From contig CAZUWH010000003.1 in NCBI GenBank assembly GCA_964624075.1, positions 110,461 to 174,460 of the forward strand: DNA of 64,000 nt. Direction: 5' to 3'. Below the pieces are notes generated by a model. The model was given only the letters and a program-made list of their open reading frames with translations. It made no database searches and had not been told where the DNA came from. This document shows positions 1-8,667 of the stretch, piece after piece; the first letter of the stretch is position 1; each line of letters starts with the position of its first letter. Source of the DNA: CAZUWH01 sp964624075. Lineage in GTDB: Bacteria; Pseudomonadota; Alphaproteobacteria; Rhodospirillales; Rhodospirillaceae. A program made the translations under genes and the position numbers.

Positions 1-382
1 TACATACCGTGACCACGTTGGTCCAGGTAGTACGTCCTCTGCGTGAACGCGGGATAACATGATCGAAAGTCAGGTCGGACGTCGGTAGATGCTCGCCACA
101 ATATTGGCACGAAAAACCATCCCGCAAAAATACGTTAAAGCGCGTGAAGGCGGGATAGCGTCGCGCTAGAATGTATTCCTTCAGGGCAATGACGCTGGGC
201 AGGCGCACGATTCGAGTGGGTAAATGAATCACCTGGTCATATTCTAAAACAACACTGACCCTTTCCAGGAGCACGGCCTTGACACCTTCCTGCCAGGGCC
301 ACAAGGATAACGGAAAATAGCTCAACGGCTGAAAATCCGCATTCAGCACCAGGGCCTGACATCTGTCGATCATGGGTGACAT
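1..382 (-). CDS. HNH endonuclease, 3' end outside window
   Basis: An open frame of 127 codons starts at the ATG at 382 and runs off the left edge. A zinc-knuckle pair CQYC lies at residues 92-95, followed by the HNH core FDHVIPRSRRG from about residue 106. This matches the small HNH nuclease family common in alphaproteobacteria, in which a beta-beta-alpha metal fold cleaves DNA. The N-terminus (LNADFQPLSYFPLS) is typical of that family and supports the start. The second half of the HNH domain is not visible. Biological role is unknown; nothing next to it suggests a restriction or homing system. Confidence 0.85.
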   Translation of the reverse strand, partial: MSPMIDRCQALVLNADFQPLSYFPLSLWPWQEGVKAVLLERVSVVLEYDQVIHLPTRIVRLPSVIALKEYILARRYPAFTRFNVFLRDGFSCQYCGEHLPTSDLTFDHVIPRSRRGRTTWTNVVTVC

Positions 383-516
383 CGCGTCGTGCTCCTGTCT
401 CTGTTCTGCCCGCGTTTTGTGTCCAACGCTCCCGCCTGTTATGGTGCACTGGCTTCCAAGTTCGATACAGTATACTTCACGGTTTCGGCCTTGTCCTTCC
501 CTCGTCTTGTTTTCAA

Positions 517-1243
517 TCATTGCCTCTCCCAGCGGCGCGTGCGGATGCTGGAATAGACGGCAATGGGCAAGGTGGTCGCGCCGTCAGGACCGGAGACGAA
601 ACTTGCCACCATCCACATCATCCAGCGACAGGGTGAAGGCCAGAAGCCAGCCTGCGACCAGAGCTGGGGTGATGATCAGCAGGGTAATTAACCAGAACAC
701 CTTCCATAGCCGGGCGCCCAGATCAAGGGTGGCTTCTTCCAGGGACCGATCCAGTGAGTGTCAGGCGGGATTTGGACCACGACGGGCCACATGGCCATGC
801 TGATGTGATGTGGGTGAGCACAATGGTCGTGAACCAGCGTCCGTTCGGCCAGCCGATCATGTTTTTCAGGGCCATGAACAGCAACAGGGTGGACAGACCG
901 GTGATAATTTCCGGCAGGACCAGGGGACCGGTCACCCTAGGACGGCCAACCAGCGGCGGCCCCGGAAGCGGACCCGGGGACGAGCGAGGGCGAACGCGGC
1001 GCAGGTTCCCAAGGCTACGGCCGCTACGGCAGACACGGCGACCACCTTCAGGCTCAAGACAGCCGCCGACAAAAGCTGCCGGTTCTGGAACAGGGCGCCA
1101 TACCAGCGGACGGAAAAGCCGCTCCACACCGTGACCAGCCGGGATTCATTGAAGGAGTAGGCGATCAACAACACGATCGGCCCGTATAGGAAGGCAAGGA
1201 CGGTAAACAGCCTGAAGGAACGGCGACCGACCATGGATGTCAA
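517..1243 (-). pseudogene. potI: Putrescine ABC transporter permease PotI, frameshifted and C-terminally truncated
   Basis: The first 103 codons give a normal inner-membrane permease start (MTSMVGRRSFRLFTVLAFLY, then a periplasmic loop with FNESRLVTVWSGFSVRWYG). The match then moves between frames: a second frame holds TGPLVLPEIITGLSTLLLF (about 900-960), a third holds EEATLDLGARLWKVFWL (about 690-740), and the last piece reads GPDGATTLPIAVYSSIR near 545-600. EEATLDLGA corresponds to the cytoplasmic EAA loop that contacts the ATPase. At least three frameshifts and loss of the C-terminal end make a working protein unlikely. The potF, potG and potH genes that usually sit between puuA and potI are missing, so a deletion removed the rest of the transporter. 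Confidence 0.8.
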
Positions 1244-1694
1244 TCTTCCGTCCGCCTTCTGACGGAAACGGTCACAACGTGCGACAGCTTCCGTTGTTCC
1301 CGATTCCTCTCTGACCGGCTAATGCAACCGTTACAGCCAACACGATGGTGCTCAGGCTGGGAAGCAAGTGAGAACGAGAGAGAAGAGAACACATCGCCGT
1401 AAACTCCTTTCCAGGCTTGTGAATAACAACGGCCCCGGCAACGCAACAAGGTGCCCTCGAACTTTGAACGTTTGACCTTCTGACTCAGAATGAAACCATG
1501 AAACGCAGGATCCTGCGAAGCCCCCTGAAGTACCTTCATGGTTGGGTCCGTCTCCCCTCCCCTCAGGCATCATCGCAAAGCGGAGTACCAAAGGAAACGC
1601 TTGCGGATGCACGGCTCGGATCCGTACAGGGTATGTGCTTGGCGGCTTCGCGTACGGAATAACAGCCCAGGGATGGGCCCTCCGTCGCACGTTT
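1244..1694. other. Gap between puuA and potI remnant
   Basis: No convincing gene is seen in these 450 bases. In relatives, substrate-binding, ATPase and first permease genes of the putrescine transporter lie at this point. A short hydrophobic stretch on the minus strand (LPSLSTIVLAVTVALAG, near 1320-1370) could be a scrap of a permease, but it is too short to assign. Confidence 0.4.
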
Positions 1695-3032
1695 TCACAC
1701 GTTCAGCAACAGATATTCCCGCTCCCATGAACTGACCACCCGTTGGTAGGCATTCCATTCGGTCTCCTTGACAGCAATCAGGGCCTTGGCGAACTGCTCC
1801 CCTAGCAGCTCGTGCAGGGCGCGGGCGGAAGCGAACTTAGCGATGGCGCCAGGCAAGTGCCGAGGGAGTCCGTGGGCGCGGTCATACCCGCTGCCGGTGA
1901 TGGGCTTGACCGGCTCGATCTTTTCAATCATGCCGAGATAGCCGCAGGCCAGCGAAGCGGCCAGGGCCAGATAGGGATTGGCATCGGCGCCCCCGACTCG
2001 GTTTTCCACGCGCATGGCCTCAGGCTGGGAGTGGGGAACGCGTAAGCCGACCGTACGGTTGTCCCGGGCCCAGTGCATGTTGATCGGGGCGTCAAAGTCC
2101 GGCACCAGACGGCGATAGCTGTTCACATTGGGCGCGATCAGCAGCATCGCAGAGGGCAGGTATTTCTGCAATCCACCGATGTGCCACAGAAACAGATCAG
2201 AATCCCGTTTACCTTCTAGCATGAACAGATTGCGTCCATCCTTATTCTTCACGTTTTGGTGGATATGCATGGCACTGCCCGGCTCTTTTTCCATCGGCTT
2301 GGCCATGAATGTTGCGTAGACCTTGTGGCGCAGGGCAACCTGGCGAAGGGTCCGCTTGAACAGAAATACCTGGTCGGCCAGGGATAGGGGATCGCCATGG
2401 TTGAAGTTGATTTCCATCTGGGCAGCGCCGGCTTCGTGGTGAAGGGTCTCGACGGAAAGCTTCTGTCGTTCACAGAAATTGTAGACTTCCTCGAACAGAG
2501 GATCGAATTCGTTGACAGCGTCGATTCCATATGACTGACGTCCGATCTCCGGCCGGCCGGAACGGCCGATAGGCGGTTCCAGGGGATAATCTGGGTCATT
2601 GTTCATCTTGACCAGGAAGAACTCTAGTTCGGGGGCGACAACCGGTTCCCAGCCGCATGCCGCATAAAGTTCTACCACACGCTGCAGCACCCGCCGGGGG
2701 GCCATTTCCACCGGTCGCCCGTCGGCATAAAAGCAGTCATGGATGACCTGGGCCGTCGGCTCGTCGTACCATGGCACCACGCGCATGGTTCCAGGGTCAG
2801 CCTGCAGATAGACATCGATGTTGGCTTCGTCGCTGGGGTCTTCCTCCGGGTAGTCGCCCGTCACCGTCTGCACGAAAATCGATTCGGGCAGACGCAGGCC
2901 GCGCTCACGCTGGCTGGCCAGGAAACGGCTGGCCGGCAGAATCTTGCCGCGGGGAATGCCTGACATGTCCGGTACCAGACATTCGACTTCATTGATGCCA
3001 TGGCTGTACAACCATGTCTCAAGAGTATCCAT
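1695..3032 (-). CDS. puuA: Glutamine synthetase-family protein, probable gamma-glutamylputrescine synthetase
   Basis: Intact 445-residue protein of the glutamine synthetase fold. It has an N-terminal beta-grasp part (residues about 10-100) and a catalytic domain with the glutamate/metal motifs APELEFFLVK (about 138), HHEAGAAQMEINFNHGD (about 199) and AMHIHQN (about 255), plus the arginine-rich NRTVGLRVPHS (about 332). Family members of this length without an adenylylation site join glutamate to polyamines. The neighbours (puuB-like oxidase remnant, potI remnant) point to putrescine as substrate: PuuA makes gamma-glutamylputrescine, which PuuB then oxidises. As the oxidase and transporter next to it are broken, the gene may serve another amine or be on its way out. 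The true glutamine synthetase GlnA lies at 56.7 kb. Confidence 0.85.
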   Translation of the reverse strand: MDTLETWLYSHGINEVECLVPDMSGIPRGKILPASRFLASQRERGLRLPESIFVQTVTGDYPEEDPSDEANIDVYLQADPGTMRVVPWYDEPTAQVIHDCFYADGRPVEMAPRRVLQRVVELYAACGWEPVVAPELEFFLVKMNNDPDYPLEPPIGRSGRPEIGRQSYGIDAVNEFDPLFEEVYNFCERQKLSVETLHHEAGAAQMEINFNHGDPLSLADQVFLFKRTLRQVALRHKVYATFMAKPMEKEPGSAMHIHQNVKNKDGRNLFMLEGKRDSDLFLWHIGGLQKYLPSAMLLIAPNVNSYRRLVPDFDAPINMHWARDNRTVGLRVPHSQPEAMRVENRVGGADANPYLALAASLACGYLGMIEKIEPVKPITGSGYDRAHGLPRHLPGAIAKFASARALHELLGEQFAKALIAVKETEWNAYQRVVSSWEREYLLLNV

Positions 3033-3255
3033 CGCAAACCCCTGCTCTGGAAAAAACGCGCGGTCTGGTAAATAAAGTCGATCCTGCTCTCTTGTCCGCT
3101 GCGCGCCATATTACGTCGAGCCGCCGACGGGCGAAACAGGGTATCATGCAAAGCCGTCAATGGAAGGGAACGTGCCGAGTGACCCATTATGCGCCAAGAG
3201 GATTAGCCAGTAACATACAACTAATAGATTTAAAAAATGGATATGTCTCCCTCCA

Positions 3256-4465
3256 TTGGTTGGCGGAACTATGGCCGATGTGTGCGTGATTGATGGTGGC
3301 TATATCGGCCTGTCCGCAGCCTTGCACCTTGCCGAGCGGGGATACAGGGTGGTGATGGTGGAAGAAAACAGAATCGGGTGTGGCGCATCGGGTCACAATG
3401 GCGGTCAGATTGTCACCGATTTTTCCGGCGATCTCGCTCCGCTTGAGCGGCGTCATGGCTTCGACCACGCCAGCCGCCATAGGCGGCTGGCCGAAGAGGC
3501 CAAGACGTTGCTGCGCACGCTGATCGAACGGCATCATATAAGTTGTAGTTTACAATAGAGTTACTCGTTCTCTGTCTGCAAGATGCGCCATTTACGCGAA
3601 ATTCTGGCCATGATAAGGTGCTTGGAACGGTATGGGTGCGACAGACTCAAAATTCTGGACCAGGCTGCCACGCGGAGGCGAGGTCGATTCGATCCGCTAT
3701 ATAGGCGGTGTGCTGGACTATGACGGTGGTCATTTGCATCCTCTGAATTATGGCCCTGGACCTGGCGCGGGCGGCCGTCAGGGCAGGAGCCATCCTCCAC
3801 GAAGGCTCGAAAGTCATCCGCCTGGAGCAAAGGGGTCATGACATCCTTTGTCAAACCGAACAGGGAGCGATGCAGGCGGCGCACCTCGTTCTGGCCGGGA
3901 ATACCTATCTGGGCGATTTAGCGCCTGCACTCAATGCCTGTATCATGCCGGTCGCCACCTACATCATTGCGACCGAACCACTGGGGGCGGCACGGGCGAG
4001 GGCATTGATTCCAAACAATATCGCCATTACCGACTTCAATCTGGTCGTGGATTATACCCGCCTATCGGCAGACCGGCGGCTGCTGTTCGGCAGCGGAGCC
4101 CGTTATTGGCTGGGTGATCCCTATGACCTGAAAGGGTATTTGCGTCGGCGTATGCTGACCATTTTTCCGCAGCTTGCAGACGTGGCCATCGATTACGCTT
4201 GGGAAGGGTATGTGGCTGTCACCTTTAACAGACTGCCCCATCTCGGCCGTTTGCGGCCACGAATCTGGTTTGCCCATGGCTATTCGGGACAGGACGTGGC
4301 CCTTTCCACCCTGGCCGGTAAGGGCCATTGGCGAAGCGATTCTGGGACAGCCGGAGCGGTTTGACCTGCTGGCCGCCATTCCGCGCGCACTGGACTTTTC
4401 CCGGAGGACGCTTGCGTGCGCCCCTGCTGGCCATGGCCTACCGCCGCCTGCGCAATCTCCTGTGA
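3256..4465 (+). pseudogene. puuB: Gamma-glutamylputrescine oxidase-like FAD oxidoreductase, broken
   Basis: Divergent from puuA. The first part encodes a DAO-type Rossmann fold (ADVCVIDGGYIGLSAALHL, then GCGASGHNGGQIV), ended by a stop near 3556. The central and C-terminal parts resume in another frame at about 3750 (LARAAVRAGAILHEGSKVI to GYSGQDVALSTLAGK), and the last 40 codons switch frame again (RAPLLAMAYRRLRNLL, stop at 4463-4465). The dinucleotide motif reads VIDGGYIG where the family has VxGGGYxG, a likely glycine-to-aspartate change in the FAD-binding loop. With at least two frameshifts and an internal stop it cannot make the full oxidase. In life it would oxidise gamma-glutamylputrescine to the aldehyde, releasing ammonia and hydrogen peroxide. 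Confidence 0.85.
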
Positions 4466-4659
4466 GCCGGGACCGCCAGAGAAATGTTTCCCTCGATGCG
4501 ACTTTGGTCGTAAGAAAGCACGGACATCCCGTGACCAAGGTTGTAACCGGAGGAGGCCTGCCGCAACGGTATTACAATCGCTTCTGTCTTGCCGCAAGGT
4601 TGGAGGGGCGCATAGAACCGGGCAACGGGGCACGGGCTGTTTTGATTTGGCGACGACAG

Positions 4660-5113
4660 ATGAGCTTTTTTCTATTACAGCGACGAAATCATTGGTTTGC
4701 TCTTCCTAATCTTGTTCGCCATTACGGTGGTGGCATACGTGTCCTCTCTTGTGAAGAATGCCTATCAGCTCAAGATGGAGTTGAGGGGGGATCTGGAAGA
4801 TAGTCTCAGCAAACTCGAAGACGCAGCGGGAAAACGGACCCGGACCATCAAACGCGAACTGCTTGACGAAATCGCTAAGATGCGGGTCTCTCTTGAAAGA
4901 GACACCATACGCCGTCTGACCGAGCTGAATGAAAGCGTACTCAAGCAGAAAGCGGACGTGGAAGAGACCATGAAGCGCGATCGCAGCAAGATATCATGCA
5001 CGGGTTCGAGGATCTCCACCGTCGTCTTGGCGGACGTCGAGCACACCTACCGCAGCTTCCAGCGCCAGTCCGAAAAAGAGGACACCCGGCGGGAGGAAGT
5101 TCCCCACGTTTGA
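4660..5113 (+). pseudogene. Small membrane-anchored coiled-coil protein, frameshifted near its start
   Basis: An ATG at 4660 begins MSFF and would continue YYSDEIIGLLFLILFAI if one T were removed from the T6 run at 4665-4670. As written, the frame is lost after four residues. The downstream frame encodes one membrane helix (LLFLILFAITVVAYVSSLV) followed by about 80 charged residues with heptad-like spacing (KLEDAAGKRTRTIKRELLDE...), predicted coiled coil. The C-terminal 40 residues look poorly defined and may be shifted again. Family not recognised. The single-base homopolymer difference could be a sequencing error, in which case the gene is intact. It follows the puuB remnant by 195 bases. 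Confidence 0.45.
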
Positions 5114-5216
5114 GAGCAAAACGCCGTTGCAATAGGCGATGAGTGCTCTGGCAGGCAGTATGTAGTGCGTGATTGGTAACCCCCGGCCTGCATGTGGTCT
5201 TCGGAGGGAGCCCCTT

Positions 5217-7013
5217 TCATTCATACAGGCTTTTCAGTTGCACGCCATACACCTGCCGAACCACATGCCGACGGATCTTCAGGGTCGGGGTCAGCATGCC
5301 GTTGGCGATCGAAAAGGGTTCGATGACGATAAGGAACCGGCGCACTTTTTCCAAAAGCGACACCGACTGGTTGACGCGCGCGACCGCTGCGCCGATGGCC
5401 TGGCGAAAGGCAGGATCCCCGGCTACGCCGGCGCGGCTGCCGCCATGGGTGCAGATCCATGCCTCCAGGAAATCCCGATCGGGTACGATCAATGCCACCA
5501 GATGGGGCCGGCGATCCCCGTACACCATGGCCTGGCCGATTTCGGGTTCAAGGGTCAGGAAACCCTCCACCCGTTGCGGCGAAATGTTGTCACCCCCTGA
5601 GTTGACGATGATGTCTTTCTTGCGATCGGTGATGAGAAGACGACCGGCATCATCAAGGACTCCCACATCACCTGTGTACAACCAGCCATCGGCATCGATG
5701 GCTGTGCGGGTCGCCTCGGGCTGGTTCCAGTAGCCCTGCATCACCAGCGGCCCACGTACCAGGATTTCCCCATCCTCGGCAAGACGGATCGTCACGCCAC
5801 GGAGCGGCGGCCCGACCGTGTCGAGGCGCATGCTGTCTGGGCGGTTGCAGCTCACGACCGGAGCGGCCTCGGTCTGGCCATAGCCCTGCAGCAGGCGCAG
5901 GCCCAAGGCAGTGAAGAACATCCCCACGTCGGGGTTCAACGGGGCTCCCCCCGAAATCATCGCCTTCAGACGTCCGCCGAAACGAGAGGCCACCTGGCGC
6001 CGGACCAGCCGATCCAGCAGAAGGTCGGCAAAACGCTCCCCCGCCGTTAGCCCGTTTCCCGTCTCATGGCGCCTGCGTCCCAGCGCTAAGGCACGATGGA
6101 ACAGGGCTGTCCGCATGCCGCCCTGCCGCTCGACGGCCTGTAGGATGCGGGCCCGCAACAGCTCATATAACCGTGGCACCGCGGTCATCAGAGTGGGGCG
6201 GACTTCCTGCAGATTGGCAGCCAGCCGGTCGATGCCCTCAGCGTAATAGATCTGGGCGCCGATGGAGAGAGGAAAGAACTGGCCGGCGGTATGTTCGTAG
6301 GAATGAGACAGCGGCAGGAACGACAGGAAGACTTCCTCCGCTAGCCCCAGGCCGTTCAGGACGTCGCAAGCCCCCATGCAGTTGAATAGAATGGCGCGGT
6401 GGGAGAGCATCACCCCCTTAGGAATGCCGCCTGTGCCGGAGGTGTAGATGATGCAGGCGGTATCATCACGCCCAACGGCAGCGAGCGTGTCCGGACGATT
6501 GTCCCCCTGGCTCCCCTGCCCTTCGGCAACTGCGTCAGTCCATCGCAAGGCCCCGGAGGGAAGAGGTGGCTCGATGACAATAAGCCGTGGCGGGTGGTGC
6601 GCTGTCGCGATTGCCGGGAGGAGCCGCTCGGCCAAGCCGGGGGTAGAGACGATCGCCACGGACGGCATGGCATCGTTCAGGATATGCCGATGATCGGCGG
6701 TCGTGTTGGTCGTATAGGCTGGCACGGTGATCCCACCCGTAGCCATGATGGCGACGTCGGCCAGCAGCCACTCGGGGCGGTTTTCAGACACCAGCATGAC
6801 TCGGTCACCCTTGCGCACACCAAGCCGGCTCAGGGCACGAGCAAGCGCGGCGGCCTCTTTCGCCGCCTGCCGTCCGGTGGTCGGACGAAAAGCGCCAGCG
6901 CGTTTGGCCCATAACAACGGGCGCTCACCTATCTCTTCGGCCTGGTCGAAGAACATGGTGGCCAGGTCGGGCCACTGCTCATAACGGGCAAGGGAGAGAA
7001 CGCAGGGCGACAT
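5217..7013 (-). CDS. AMP-dependent long-chain acyl-CoA synthetase
   Basis: 598-residue ANL-superfamily enzyme that activates a fatty acid with ATP and transfers it to coenzyme A. The phosphate-binding loop YTSGTGGIPKGVMLSH lies near residue 190, GYGQTEAAPV near 375, the LYTGDVG hinge region near 455 and DRKKDIIVNSGGDNISP just after. The long-chain (FadD15/Faa-like) type is suggested by the final portion, with LVALIVPDRDFLEAW and a basic C-terminal tail. The start at 7013 (MSPCVLSLARYEQWPDL) fits the family N-terminus. The frame is open further upstream but there overlaps the end of queF. No broken motifs are seen. It probably feeds phospholipid synthesis or beta-oxidation. Confidence 0.88.
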   Translation of the reverse strand: MSPCVLSLARYEQWPDLATMFFDQAEEIGERPLLWAKRAGAFRPTTGRQAAKEAAALARALSRLGVRKGDRVMLVSENRPEWLLADVAIMATGGITVPAYTTNTTADHRHILNDAMPSVAIVSTPGLAERLLPAIATAHHPPRLIVIEPPLPSGALRWTDAVAEGQGSQGDNRPDTLAAVGRDDTACIIYTSGTGGIPKGVMLSHRAILFNCMGACDVLNGLGLAEEVFLSFLPLSHSYEHTAGQFFPLSIGAQIYYAEGIDRLAANLQEVRPTLMTAVPRLYELLRARILQAVERQGGMRTALFHRALALGRRRHETGNGLTAGERFADLLLDRLVRRQVASRFGGRLKAMISGGAPLNPDVGMFFTALGLRLLQGYGQTEAAPVVSCNRPDSMRLDTVGPPLRGVTIRLAEDGEILVRGPLVMQGYWNQPEATRTAIDADGWLYTGDVGVLDDAGRLLITDRKKDIIVNSGGDNISPQRVEGFLTLEPEIGQAMVYGDRRPHLVALIVPDRDFLEAWICTHGGSRAGVAGDPAFRQAIGAAVARVNQSVSLLEKVRRFLIVIEPFSIANGMLTPTLKIRRHVVRQVYGVQLKSLYE

Positions 7014-7053
7014 GGAAAGGGTTCTCCGAAGGTCCTGGCGCGTTACACCAAAG

Positions 7054-7509
7054 TCAACCCCGTCCCCGATAGGGCGGCACGCCCTGATCAGGTAGCCAGA
7101 GATCCCGTGGCGGAACACCGGTTTGCCAGAACACGTCGATAGGGATGCCACCGCGCGGGTACCAGTACCCGCCAATACGCAACCATAGCGGACTGATCGC
7201 CGCAACTATGCGCTTGGCAATAGCAACTGTGCACTCTTCATGGAAGGCACCGTGATTGCGAAAAGAAGCCAGAAACAACTTCAATGATTTGCTTTCGACC
7301 AGAAGGCGGTCAGGCACGCAGTCGATGACGAAATGGGCAAAATCGGGCTGGCTGGTGATCGGGCACAACACTGTAAACTCGGGCGCAGTAAAGCGCACCA
7401 CATACAACGTTCCCGCATGAGAATTATCCACCGTCTCCAGCACCGCCTGCTCCGGTATCTGGGGGATGGCAGTCAGCCGGCCAAGCCGGGTGAGTCGGTC
7501 AGAGGTCAT
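7054..7509 (-). CDS. queF: NADPH-dependent 7-cyano-7-deazaguanine reductase QueF
   Basis: 151-residue type I QueF of the tunnelling-fold superfamily, which reduces preQ0 to preQ1 in queuosine synthesis for tRNA wobble positions. The catalytic cysteine sits in FTVLCPITSQPDFAH, which also carries the catalytic aspartate. The substrate-binding ESKSLKLFLASFRNHGAFHE and the C-terminal GGYWYPRGGIPIDVFWQTG are intact. The start at 7509 (MTSDRLTRLG) matches the usual N-terminus; an ATG seven codons upstream is also possible. It lies 40 bases ahead of the acyl-CoA synthetase on the same strand and may be cotranscribed with it. Other queuosine genes are not in the window. Confidence 0.93.
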   Translation of the reverse strand: MTSDRLTRLGRLTAIPQIPEQAVLETVDNSHAGTLYVVRFTAPEFTVLCPITSQPDFAHFVIDCVPDRLLVESKSLKLFLASFRNHGAFHEECTVAIAKRIVAAISPLWLRIGGYWYPRGGIPIDVFWQTGVPPRDLWLPDQGVPPYRGRG

Positions 7510-7639
7510 GGGCCGTTCCGGGCATGCCAAAAAGAGAGTTTATCCAGCTTTTATACCTGTGAATCTTGATTCAAGCTGACCTCTGACTGCCCAGAGCGTC
7601 TCTCAAGGCGGTCCCTTCAGCATCTCCAGCCGTGTAGAT

Positions 7640-7945
7640 ATCATATGCCTTTACCCCCCAGACGGCAAGTCCTCCTGCGACAGGGCAGCGATTCTCAGTA
7701 TGGACTTTATTCTAAGCCGCCTTGGGCAGGGCCCCCCCAAACCCTTCTCCCTCGAGGGGGCAGGCCCCTTCAGGAGGCGGGCACGTTCCCCGTCCAGGGG
7801 AGTCTTTCTTGGGACGGGGTTTGTCCCTCGGGAGAGGATCAAGAAGGGGGCATGAAGCCTTCCGCCTGGACCTTGTCAGTCAGCCCTCCCTTGGATCGGG
7901 GGAGGGCTGACTGACAAGGTCCAGATTGAGAATTGCCGGCGACAG
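7640..7945. repeat. G/C-rich dispersed intergenic repeat, copy 1
   Basis: The gap 7510-7987 has no gene. It holds runs of C and G arranged as imperfect palindromes, for example CAGTCAGCCCTCC paired with GGAGGGCTGACTG around 7880-7915. Bases 7690-7721 form one end of the repeat and match, with a few differences, the ends at 13132-13163 (opposite orientation) and 19983-20014. No coding capacity is apparent. Confidence 0.7.
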
Positions 7946-7987
7946 GGCCGGCTTAGGACCGGAGTGGGACACTATGATATCAATCGC

Positions 7988-8667
7988 TTAATTCATATAT
8001 CTATATTGGAAATCGGGCGAACCATGAACCGCTCCGGCACGCAAGGCAGCCTGACTGGCCTGCAGGCAGCCGAGAAGGGTTTCGAGACCAAAGGGGGGTA
8101 TCCCCCCCGAGCCGAGAGCCGATGCGGCCGCTTCCGCACCCTCCCTGACCTTCAGGGCGCCGATTGCCAGGGTCCATTCCGCCGCCTGCACCCATGGTCC
8201 CGGTGAAACGGGGCGAGTGGCAATCGAGACAGGCCGCTTTCGGATCGGCACCGCCATGGCGTCCCTGGTGCAGGTGGCAATAGACGCAGGACGACGCGCG
8301 GTACGCGGCACCAGACAGGGGCCGCGTACCGCCCCAAAGCGGCGACTCCATGGTTACGATGATCCCATGTTTGGAGGTCAGGTAACTGCGGTCAACCAGT
8401 CCCGACGCCCCACCGTGGCAGGAAAGACAGGCGTCGTCCTGGCGTGCCTGGGGATCGCCGCCCCGTGCCGTGCCGGTTGCCATGGCAGGCGGTGCGCAGC
8501 TGCTGGCCCGGTGCGGGCCACCCTTCCAGTCACCGACTAGGTCAATGCTCTCCCGCTCGTGGTAGGTCACGCATTTAGCATCGGTGAAGGGACCTGCCGG
8601 CGGGCGGCTCCGCGGCATTGGTGACGGTGGTCAGGAACAGGAGCGGGAGAAGAAGAACACGCCGCAT
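7988..8667 (-). pseudogene. Multiheme c-type cytochrome, second of two, decayed
   Basis: The start at 8667 gives a clear signal peptide (MRRVLLLPLLFLTTVTNA). The match then moves frame to KCVTYHERESIDLVGDWKGG, where a heme motif CxxCH has become CVTYH through cysteine to tyrosine. Further heme motifs CLSCH, CVYCH and CLDCH follow, with the KHGI segment that recurs in hydroxylamine-oxidoreductase-like octaheme proteins. A final frame change leads to a C-terminal piece ending HGSPDFQYRYMN at 7988. Several frameshifts and lost heme sites show it is not functional. Its ATG overlaps the stop of the preceding cytochrome remnant, so the two were an operon. In function it would have been a periplasmic electron carrier or reductase. 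Confidence 0.75.

Noticed and set aside
1352..1690. Minus-strand open frame as a potH gene
   Set aside because: No PotH motif or membrane-helix pattern is seen; only a possible hydrophobic scrap in another frame.
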